64,000 nucleotides of DNA from Zeus faber (lineage: Eukaryota; Chordata; Actinopteri; Zeiformes; Zeidae), in NCBI GenBank assembly GCA_960531495.1, contig OY482847.1, positions 19,090,566 to 19,154,565 on the forward strand, read 5' to 3'. Positions 36,701 to 48,700 of the stretch are shown piece after piece. Position 1 is the first letter of the stretch. Every line of letters starts with the position of its first letter. Made by a program: the position numbers and the translations under genes. Under the pieces are notes generated by a model. It saw nothing but the letters and a program-made list of their open reading frames with translations. It did no database searches and was not told the DNA's origin.

Positions 36701-39700
36701 AGGCTTGTTTGTTCAGCAGCAGCCTCTGGGAAGCGACCGCCCCTGTCTCGGGCGTTGAAGTTAGAGAAACTGTTCTGCTGGCGGTTGTAGTCAGTGCCTT
36801 GGCCAAGACGAGCCTCAGATCCAGAAAACACTTTCTTGTTCCAGTAGGAATCATCTCTTTGGCAGACACATTGAGAAATTAGTGTGAGAACTTTACTCAT
36901 GAATACCACAGGGGACAGACAAATTGCATTTGTTATATAGGGGAACTACAGTGGTACTTTGACTTACGAGTTTAATTTGTTCCGTGACAATGCTCGTAAT
37001 TCAATCTGCTCGTAAAGCAAATCAAATTTCCCCATTGAAATTAATTGAAATGCCACTAATCCGTTCCAGCCCCCCAAAAAAACACCACATTTTTCTGTTA
37101 CGTGTTTTTAAATAAGAAAAATGCTTTTATAAATAACAAATATTATACTAAAACATAATAAAGCATAAAAGAGAATTTAAAGAAATAAACTGGTTTTATA
37201 CAGTGTATTTACCTTGGAGATCAGACGACTTGGACTAACGGAAGATGCTGGCGGAGGTGGGGGGTGGAGGAGATAGGCGGAAGAGGTTGGAGGAGTTTGT
37301 TTCATGCTTTTTCAGTCGCTTTCATTTGTTGCGACACTTTATTGCTGAACTTCATTGCTACAATTTATTTATTTTCAGTTCACTTTCGCTTAACTTAAAA
37401 AAATTTGCCAAATCCATCACACGCACACCTTGCTCATGTTTTTCAATGATTTCATGCTTTAATTCAATAGACATCATCCGCTTCCTCTTAGGACTTACTT
37501 TCTTAGGATCCATGGTTTGAAAAAATAAAAAATAAATTTGGCAAAATAACGGCACAAAAACCACAAAACGAACACAAAACACAAAAGAGACGCTTCCACG
37601 GTCAGGTAACCACGTGAAGTGAAAGAGTGAGATGCAGGCTGCTGCTCGCAAATCAATACAAAAAAATCATTTTAAAAATCAACAGAACGACGGCTTGTAA
37701 CTCGGAAAACTCGTATGTTAGTGTACTCGTAAATCAAGGTACCACTGTATATGGAAAAATATTAGTTGCCCTTTTTTAAAATCTTTGGATAACTGAAGTG
37801 AAGACAAAGTGTAGGCCATTGAATGCATCCACTGTATTTTGTAGTCTGCACCTTGAGTCCAAAGGGCAAGTAAAGACCATCAAATGCCTAATGCAGTCCA
37901 AAACTATGGACACAAATATTGACACTGATTTCCCCCCCCCCCCTTCTTCCTTCAATCATGGGATTTTCCCGCTCATTAAAAAAAGGTATTGTGCATATAC
38001 ACAGATCAGCCACAACATTAAAACCACCACTAATAACCACTAATATTGTGTTGCCACTCTCGTGCCGCCAAAACAGCTCTGACCCGTGGAGGCATGGACT
38101 CTACAAGACCTCTGAAGGTGTCCTGTGGTATCTGGCACCAAGACTATAGCAGCAGATCCTTTAAATCCTGAAAGTTGTGAGGTGGGGCCCCCATGGATCA
38201 GGCTTATTGTTCCAGCACATCCCCCAGACGCTCAATCGGATCGGACTCTAACCCTGCCATCCACATGTCAAAGTAAACGTGATTCATCAGACCAGGCCAA
38301 CTTCTTCGATTGCTCTATGGTCCAGTTTTGATGCTCACGTGCCCGTTGTTGCCGCTTCTTTTGGTATACCGGTCTGCAGCTACACAGCAAGCTGCGATGC
38401 ACTGTGTGTTCTGACACCTTTCTATCACAGCAACATTAACTTTTTCAGCAATTTGTGCTACAGTAGCACATTAATAAGACCATGACCCTGTCGCTGGTGC
38501 ACCGGTGTTCCTTCCTTGGACCACTTTTGGTAGTTACTAACCACTGCATACTGGAACACCCCACAAGACCTTTCATTTTAGAAATGTTCTGACGCAGTCG
38601 TCTAGCCATCACAACTTGAAACTTGTCAAAGTCACTCATCCTTACGCTTGTCAATTTTTCCTGCTTCCATCACATCAACAACTGACAGTTCACCTGCTGC
38701 CTAATATATTCTACCCCTTGACAGGTGCCATTGGAACAATATGATCAATCTTATTCAGTTTATGCCATGGGCACGCTACACGACTTTCAAAGTCATCAGA
38801 TCGCTGTACTGTTCACACTACACAACTTTATTTTGTGATCGGGAATCTTGCAGTCTTGTGTTTTGCACACTAGATGACTGAATGACTGAAGATCTTCCAC
38901 CAGGAGGAATCCCCGACCAGTCTCAGTTCTCCAAATTATGTTTTGTCACAAAAACACCGGAAATGACGTGATTCCATGCGCTGGTCTGGATTACTTTTTG
39001 TCATTAGATTCTTGATCACTGTTTAAATAACTAACAATTAAAAACCTAGAGAAGTAAAATAGGTATGTGTGTTTCTGGCAGCTGCTCAGTGCACGCCCGT
39101 CTTCCCATCTTGAGTTCACCCTCCCCCCACTCCGTGTCTGCTCTCAATGGCTCTAGCTTGTTGCGTCAACCCCGACATGGCCAGATTTTAAACCCGCTTG
39201 ATAGCTGTGATATCAGGGGCTTTGTTCGGAGCTCTCCAAAAACCTGTCGGCGAGTGGAAAATCAGACCAGAATCACATATTCTGAACTTGGCATTACCTG
39301 TCAGTGATTTTAATGTTGTGGCTGATCGGTGTATATCTATCTTAGGTGTCATCTGGTGAAGGCTACAGAAACCCTTGGTTAAAAGGAAGATCATTTTTTT
39401 CTTGCATTATTCTTTTGAGTTTCTACCATAGCCATTAAAGTGAAAAAATCAACAATGACATAAGGCATTTGAGCAAAGAAATACAAAAATAAAATTGCAG
39501 GTTTTGAGAATAATATGTAGCTCCCTGATTGGTTATTATTTTGTCTATCACTTTGTATAATAACGGTTCAATCCAGGAGTGTTGCAGCACTGTTGACAGC
39601 TAATTTTGTTCAGACTGTGGCGGACTGCCAGTAACAAACATGTTATGAGCAGGCCACAGACTTCAGCGGTTATGTTTTAAATTCGGTATTTCTCCAAAGA

Positions 39701-42700
39701 TTGTTTTACATTGACTGACTATTTGTAATTTCACTTGTATTACCACACTCTCTTGGAACCTGGCAACATGGAAGAACCTAAAACCATGACCACCAAAGAA
39801 AGTGAGGCTTTCACGCCAAAATCCAGTATGCATGTACCTGTGTTCCACATCGCGGCCCCTTTTCAGGTTGTTTCTTTTCTCCTGCTCGTAACGGAGCTGC
39901 TCCTGTTTCCTTCGCAGTTGCTCGCGTTCTCGGGCCAGTCGTTCTGACTCCTTGCGCCTTTCCTGAATCAAAATTTGCAGAGAAAGAAAGCTCTAATGAG
40001 TTTTATGTATGCAACCCAGCAATTAAAGAGTCAGTATAATTTTTTTACATTTCCGGATGCCACCACCATACAAATGGGTACGAATTATAAATTAAAAAGT
40101 GTGTTAATTCATTAACAAATTACATCACTGTATGATCCACAAGATAAAATAACATACTAATGATTACTGCAGTATTAACTTATATTTCCTCCAAACCAAA
40201 TTGGTGCAGATACTTATTTAATTATCATTGTTTTTTTAAATGCATGGTAACTTGAACGTTGTAAACTGTACCTGTACAATACGGAGGCTCTCTCTTTCCA
40301 GCCTCTCCCTTTCCAAGCGCTCCCTTTCAAGTTTTTGTCTTTCCATCTCAAGCCGTTGGCGTTCCCTGAGGAGGTTCTCTCTTTCTTCGCGCTCCCGCAT
40401 CAGATGAATGCGTCGTTCACGTTCTGCCATCTCACGCCGCCTAAAAGTATAAAGGAAACGCCAAACTAAAACAGATATATAAAGACGTAGTTTTTATTTG
40501 AGGGGAAAAAAAACGGGGGAAACAAAGGCTGGGTAGAGTTTGATTTCTTCTCATTGTAGTGGTCAGGGTGATATCTATCTATAGTTGAGTATTTGGAATA
40601 ATGGGTTGGAAGAGAAGGCCACCTGCGTAACTCCACGGCCCGGCGGATACGCTCCATTCGTTCACGCATCTTCTGCTCCTTCATCTTCTCAAAGGGAAGA
40701 ATGTCTGTGCCGCCGTCTTTATTCTGGAAAGGCCGTCTTTCTTTTATCATCTGTAACTGTAAGATGACAAGCAATTTAAGGCCAAATCAACAACAACAAA
40801 AAAATGCAAATAAGTCTCATGCCAAATATTGCAAAAGTGTAAAACCTCTTCGGGAGGGAGGAAACATCTGGGTCGCCGAATATTATTCATTACATTGGGA
40901 AAGCCAGGCTGAAAAGGGACACAATCATATTTAGCATTCCTTAATGTCAGTGAATCCTATTACTCAATTTTAAAACATAAATAATAATAATGCTACAAAT
41001 TACTTTTTCAAAATTTCTCCCCCTTCTGAAAGGTTGTCGCATTTTGTGGCAGTTGGGATCTCCTTTGGGATGATTCACCACCACCGTTCCAGGACTCTTT
41101 GTTCCTAAAAAAAAGTAAACAAACAAAACATTTTCAATCCACCTGCGCACACACATGGAAGAGAAAGTTCTTACATTTCTACCTTCTGATAACACAATGA
41201 AACTTACGAGTTTGCTTTTTATCATCTTTCTTGGAGAAATCTTGGTCTGAGCTGGATGGATCTGTCTCCGACTTTCCACTTTTAGACAAATCATTGTCTT
41301 TTTCTGAAGGTTTGTCTGACTTCTTATCATCGTTTTTGGATAAAGGTGAGGTTCTTTTAGAATAAGGAAAAGTATAGGTCTTTTAGGTATTTTTCTTTTT
41401 CAACTGAAAGCAATGGGATTTCTTTTGCAATTTTTCCTGTCACCCACTTGTTATTTGATTTTATTCCTGCGGAGGTGCGTTTGTCACTTGATTTGCTGGA
41501 GCTCGTTTTGTCCTCTGTTTCCTTCTTTGACGGTTCTTTCTTGAACGGATCACTTTTTGCCTAAAAACACAGCGGGAATCGGTCACATTTTTTAATAAAT
41601 TGAAATGCAGGTAGCATAATTAACTCTGGAGACAGATATGGATAACAATACTGTACAATCAAATGAGAGAATGTTTTTATCACCAAGCTGCTTCCATTCC
41701 AATGTTTTGCTTGCCAGCTCACCTTTTCAACATATATCTGTTGTCCGTGGAGGTCTGTCCTATCCAGGAGGGAAATGCAACGGGCCACCTCTGCACTGGA
41801 GGACATTGTCACCAAGCCGTAACACTTCGCTCCAGGACTGCGAGCATTTGTAACCACTTTGGCACTGAAAACCTGTTTGTAAGAAAGCATCATGAAGGTT
41901 TCATGCAATAAACATCGTATGCACCTTAGAAAATCCTAACATTTCCCTCAAAATGTTAAGGTTCATCATGTGTAATTGAACTGAATTGATGCCACACGTC
42001 ACATTTTCACAGCAGTGAGGCATGGAATGACTGGATGGTAAATGAGAAGCCTTGCTCTACCTTGCCATATCTTCCAAACAGGTTCTTCAGATCAGCTGCT
42101 TTGCTGTCAGATGAAAGCCCGCTCACCCATATGTTGCGAGAAGAGCTGTTGATGCTGCTGCTGGTACCGCCTAAACATATATATATAAAAAAATCCTTAG
42201 ATTCTTAGAATTTCCTTTAGATTGCAATTAATTAAAACTAGCTCATTATGGTCTTCACCTTTTTCATCCTTTGCAGGTTTTCCATCTCCATCTCTTGAAG
42301 AGCTACAAAGTAAATTTAGCAACAATGCGGAAAGACGTGAGCACAAGTAATTGAAAACCATAACCATAAACCATTTTGTTAAGACATTTTATGGAATAGA
42401 ACATCACATTAAGTATTTTTCAGGAAAAACAAATATCCCCATAGGCAAGGCGTGGTTTTGGACAAATCTCTGTAAGGCTTCTTTCACTGCTTTTCCACTG
42501 GTGAGATGGATCGGGCTGCAGCCAATTAATTCCCTCGACCAATGATATCTTCAGAAGTGTGAGCAACTTCACTGCGAATCGTTTCGGGAAAAAAAAAAAG
42601 AAAAAAAAAATCTGACATCACAGGGACTAATGCGCTTTTACAATGCCTTGTGTAGGAACTGGAAAAGGCATTAAAAGTGCTGGAAAGATGAAAAGTAACA

Positions 42701-45700
42701 GGTGGGTTTTTCCTCTCCTGGTAAATGCCACATTCTACTCAACTTCAAGGAATACATTATAGTAGTAAATGCCAGGATGAGGTACATCAGTGAACGTTTC
42801 CCTTACGGAAAAAAATGAAAACAAAATAAAAAAAATCTTGAGGCTACCCACAATGCTGCGTTCTTAGTGAGCTGGAACTTGGTAGTAGTAGTATCAAAGA
42901 ACTGACATAAAGACAAACCTCTTTGCTTGACCTGACGCCCCAGTAGAGGAGGGGCCTTTCTTCCCAGAATCCTTCTCCTTGTCTCCCGTTTCGGCTTTCT
43001 TCAAGGCCTCTCTGCTCTCCCTCTTCGTTGGCTCAACCTTGGGTCCATCGTCCTTCTTACCATCTCTATGGCCCTCTGTCTCTTCAACCTTCTCGTCATC
43101 ATCGGTGCCGGTTGCAGCAGAGGCCTCTGGGTCGTCAGAGCCCTTCTCAGTGTCTGCATCTAGGAGTTTCACATGTTTACCTGTTTCCAGGAGATCATCG
43201 CCATCGACATCTAGTGTGATGGCATCGTCATTCGGGATTGAGACTGATAGGTGATCGTCCTCAGCGTCTTTAGAGGCATCCATGGCTTCAGCATCCATCT
43301 CTGCTACGTCGGGCTCCCCATCGGCTTCGGGTTCAGCATCCACCTCGGCCTCGGGCTCTGAATCAGCCTCAACCACAGGATCTGACTCCTGTTCAGCCTC
43401 AGCCAGGGTCTCTGCCTCAGACACAGCCAGGCTGTCCTCACAGGTTGCAGGCTTTGAATCATCGTCAATACCATCATCTGTTCTAGTTACATCTGAGGGA
43501 TTTAATGAGGATAAACATGGCAGAACACAACTTTTAACAATATGTCGTATGTCACTTGATCTAGAAAGTTTAACAGAAAGAAAATTAAGTATTAGTGGTC
43601 ATCAAGGGCGTAGACACCACAGGGAGAAGCAAAACACACATCTGTCAGTGGGGCTCTGTTCTTCTTTCTTGCTGCGACCAAACTTGGGTCAAAATCCTTA
43701 TAGATGAGTTTGCAGTTCTGATGACGTCTCAAAAAGGTCTGGAAATTCTCAGGGAGTAACAACCTTGGTACGTGGGGTCAAACGTCATCACTCCAACAGC
43801 CAGTTCTTCCATGAGGAGAAATTCTGGACAGTCTAATAATATGGCAGGTCATCCTGATGGACATCTTCTACATCTTTACTGCCATGAACAGATGTCCTCA
43901 ATGTCTGCCTTAACCAGCAGATTTCAGAGTTTGTAAAAGGAATAAAAAATAAAACAAATCGGATCAAATTCACCTAGCAGTGTCTTGCCAAGTTGAATAT
44001 ATAATCTTTTCTTTGGTGTTAAATGGCTGCCGTGGCCAAGTCCCTGGGTCGTGCTCTTGTTGAAACGCATGCCGTGTGGTTTGTGCAGTAACAAAGGAGA
44101 GGATGCACACTGATTAGTTCCTTCAGCAGCCAATCAATGCATGCGTCTTGAGCCTGTAACAACCATCCGACTTAAAACCTCTGCACCACATCTTTAGAAC
44201 CAGTTCCAAAGTGTTGAGCAGGGCCTGAAATCTTGACGCTTCCATTCGTATGCTGGTGAAAAATGAGTCTTCCAAATAGCAGAGAAGTGTTTGATGGCCT
44301 TAATGTGTTCTTTGTGCCATTTATTGTTGCATGGCTGAGATGACGCCGATGGTGTTTCCGAATCCCTCCCCCGGGGATTACAAAGTACAACCTTAGCTTA
44401 TGACCAACGCAGCAGATGAATCCTACAATGGAGTAAGTTTCCATGGCTTCATACTAAAAGCGCTACCTGAAAAAAAATATTGGAAATTAGCAATATCCCT
44501 CACGGCGAACACAAACATACCTTTTTCGGATTCATCCTCCTCTGTGTCCTGAAAAAAGATGAATAAAAATGATCATCAGGCTCTTCCACTCAAGTCACTT
44601 TTTCTTCTTGCCCTCTTTGTCAATTTGTATTAGTAATCTGTATTTTGTGTAATCTGTTTCATACATGTTCAAGAGATTATTTGTCACATACATACACATA
44701 CGGTTGTACATATATGCAGTGAAATGTCATGACACCCGGTGATTACGCACAAGCTCAGAGGCCTGGGTGGAAAAGTGCCCAGGGAGTCTCAAAAAGTCAC
44801 AACCGAGTATGCCACAAGCGGACGGTCCCCAGCCAGTGATCTTTGTGCAGACAAATCCACAAAGAGTTCCATATCATACTGAAATTTACAAGAGCGGTAG
44901 TAGCAGGATCTGGGCAAGGTGAAGAAATAACGGCTATAGCTGCCAAGCAGTCATGTGGATCTCCATCGTCAGTGGTGGGGAGAATGGTAGCTGGATTAAG
45001 AACAGTGCGTCGTTTCAAAGTAGGCTTGTGCAAAATTCCATTCAGCGATCGCTGAGGGGCAGCAATTGCCAGTGACGATTTCATCAGGAAGGAGGGTTAT
45101 GCACATACAGCAGTCGTATTTACCAGCACAAAAGGGAATATACATAGGACAAGACCGTATTTATTGAAAGTGCATTGTTGACGTGCCACACCTTGATTGA
45201 GACCATTTTCCCTTCTACTTTATCTCAGCTATTGCCCTGCAAATAAAAGCCAAATTGTATAAAAAGGTAAAAATCTGATCTGATCACCTCTATGGACACA
45301 TGACTGCTGTTTTACAATAGACAATTAATCCTATTATATAATTATAGAACCCAGAATCGTGATTGTGTAACCTTGCCCATAGGTTGCCTTTAGGCTTTCA
45401 CATATTCACTTTGTTTTTAACAGAATGATCACAAGAGGATTATCTCTCCTATCATGTGAAGGACAAATCAACCCCCCTCCCTCCCATCATAGGATAAAGA
45501 AACCCCAAAAAGTCTGCACATGCCTTTTAGCATGGAAACATTTTATGTCCCTGCCAGGGCTCGAGAGTAACGGCGCCCCGTCGCTAGTCCCGAAGATAGA
45601 AAATGTGTTTGGGACAAGCAGGGATGAAAGGGATTTTTGTAAATATAGCCCCTTTCCCACATGGAATCCGTAACATTGCTGGATAATAAATATCTGGAAA

Positions 45701-48700
45701 AGGCGTTAGGTAGTGATTCTTACATAGGCGCCTTTACGGAAAAGTTCCGTATGGAGTCTGTTCCCACCTAAATTACTGTTTATGGATACATTATGTCATT
45801 CCTGCCCAAGAGGTATCTAATATCATGTGAGACTAGGCAACAGAATCGGTTTTTAAACCAATGCTTCGCTTCCCGTCTCCACCACCCCCTGGACACATTA
45901 ATCCTAAACCCCAAGTTATGAAATCAGTCTGATTGTTTTCAACCAGTCCTACACTCTCTGCCTCTGGAAAATGAACTTTCTCCACCCATTCTCCCTGTCC
46001 CTGTCCGTTCACACCTTTTTTCAGCTCCGCACTGCGGTGCAGCCGGAGAGCAAGCGAAGCACTTGTGCCCTATGTCCTGCACGATCGCACAGCACCCCTA
46101 ACTGTAAAAGACCTGTCTAGGGTCTGAGTGGCATACTGAAGAAGAAAAATAATAAAATGTAAGACTATAAAGACCTGTCTCCGCAGGTCTCCACATGTTT
46201 CAGTTTCTCGTCTTTGCAGCAGAGCGTCCCGGCTCGGACTCAAACATTTTTAAGAATGTTTTTTTTCTTCTTCCCGAAAACAAATATATATTTTTTACAT
46301 TTGTTTGTTATATATACACTGGTAAAAACCCACTATTTTTGCTTTATTTTGATTCCGCTCCAGCCGTTCTTTACAGAAATGTTACTGCTTCCATTCCCGC
46401 ACACTTCCATTCACAGCTGTTCTGGCAATTTGCCGGAAATTATACTACTTCGAGAGTGGGGAAATTTACGCAACATCCGACACCAGCTTCCTTTCCCACA
46501 TGGGGCCAATAAGGAACATTGCCAGTAGATTTACGGCTTTCAGTGCAGGTGGGAAAGGGGCTTATGTATGACCATCGCTGGAAAATAAACTGAACAGAAC
46601 ACTGACTACATCGGAGCGTGTCTTCTCATGCTGTTACTATAGATATGGTGGATGGCAGAGTCCTGCTGTGTGTGGCTAACGTAGCTAACAGAGGTAATAA
46701 AGCTCAGTGCTAATGGAGCAGAGTTCCTTGTCAGAGGAACATGAAGTGTTAAACAGTGGGCTTGGGCGAGATTCCAATCGGCGATTGCTGGGGGGGGGGG
46801 GAAGCGATCGGTGGGGTTCGCACACGCACATAGAACGTTATGTAACATGGAAAGTGCGGTCTCCCTATCGCAGAATGCAGGAGTTATTATTTACACAAAA
46901 ACATCCAGTTTTTACTCAATTAAGTCTCATAGCAAAGCAATGGGGAGACGTGCGTCCCGACAGGGGGAGTTACACACATGTAGGAAACAAACATTTTAAT
47001 TTTCCATCCAAGTGAGACACTAAGGAAATAAAATACATCTAAAAACTCTCTATGAGATTATATTATATATTGCTATATTATTATCACAGCATTTGCATAT
47101 AGAGCGGCAGGGAGGGAGAGGCAGAGGGAGCGAGACCCTTAATCGTAAATCGTCCCAAGCCAAATCGACTGTGAACTGCAGTTTAATGTGGCAACACAAC
47201 AAGTTTACTGTTATAATGTCAAGGTTTCAAAAAAAATGATTCAGAGTCCAAGAGGACTGGATAGGAGTCCACAGAAGAGCAGTAGACTTCTTGTTTACTG
47301 TAACACCCAAAACTCTCTATGCAGTCCCAGCTCACTCTCTTTTATGTTCTAGAGACTGCCCTGACTCTGGGACCCCACATATACCCCCATGGTGGTCATC
47401 TGACTGCCTAACGACAAATAACATTGCCTAATTGAAAATAAACATTCACATGACAACATTTACTGTAAATAAATGTACTAAAGTACTTCAGCTGTTTGGA
47501 GTTTGCAGGTAAACATACTTTAAGTTCAGAGTTAAGACACTTTACAGTGTATAAGTTATATTTTACCAAACTTCTGTCAGAGACTCCAGTTCTGTACTGA
47601 CGTTTGTGTGCTGACAACATTTTCATGGTGTTTCAATATGTCACAACCATATAGGATAATAACAAAGTTAAGAAACAACATTTTGATTTTGGGACGTTTA
47701 AATTCAATTCCGAACTGTTAAAATTGTTTGACAGGACGGTTCTGGGACAGTGAGGGAAAAAGTTAGTCTGGAGCCTTGGTACCTACGATATCTTTTTCAA
47801 AACATTTTTCCTCTCCACTGCAGATTACAAACATGAACAATGAGCATATTTTTTCTGGTAGGATTTGTTCAGTGGTTAGGGCTGCCCTCAAATAGCTGAC
47901 GAGATGAGTCTTATTTGACCAAGTTTTTCCATTGGTTGGTTGGTCTCAGGGGAAAATGAAAGAAATGAGATTCGGGAGCTCCGCCTTGTCAAAATTAAAC
48001 CTTAAAAGGCTAGAGGGCTTTTAATTTAAAACAAATTCTAACAAAAATAAATGTTCAGTCTCCTTGCTGGTTGTTACAACACAATCAGGAGAATAATTAC
48101 AGCATTTGATGGTAATTAACAGGCGGCTCGCTTCTTGTGAAAAGGTTCATTCTTGTTATTGTGTTGGTGTTATAAATTAAAGTTGATAAATTAACTAAAT
48201 TCTCTGTCCCCTTGCTGAATTTTCCGACACATTCAGAATTGGGACGTTCCTAAGGACTAATTTCCCCGACGCTTAAACGGAAATTTATACTGAAGACTCG
48301 TCGACTAGTCTAAAAGTCTGAAAAAATATTGCATATATCATAAGATCCATTTTAAGGTGTTAATCAAATTCTTCAATAACCAAATCGTATTTTAGACGCT
48401 CCGACGGACCGGGTGGAGGCGGGCTGGTGGTGCGCCCCAACCCCAGGGGGCTGGGGATGGGGTGGTCCCGGGAAGTGCCGAGGTCGGGCGGAGTGGTGCT
48501 GTAGAGCCTGCGGCCTTCCCGGGTATCCCCTCGTTAGGGACTGGGTCGCTAACAAGGGCATGCTGACAACGGGAAAACAATCTTCTGTACGCCACATTTC
48601 CGTGCAAATTATGACAATATGTAATTTAAATGTGTACATTAATAAAATAATAATAGGGGCAAATAAGTTTAACCGATTTAATGATTAACCGGTGAAATTA

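Noticed and set aside
36736..36856. short alternative frames starting [10 protein letters not shown]
   Set aside because: They are out-of-frame readings of SLTM exon 15 running through the acceptor.
37358..37651. 97-codon frame with [14 protein letters not shown] as a host gene
   Set aside because: It lies within TA-flanked inverted ends of a pogo/Tigger transposon and lacks the catalytic domain.
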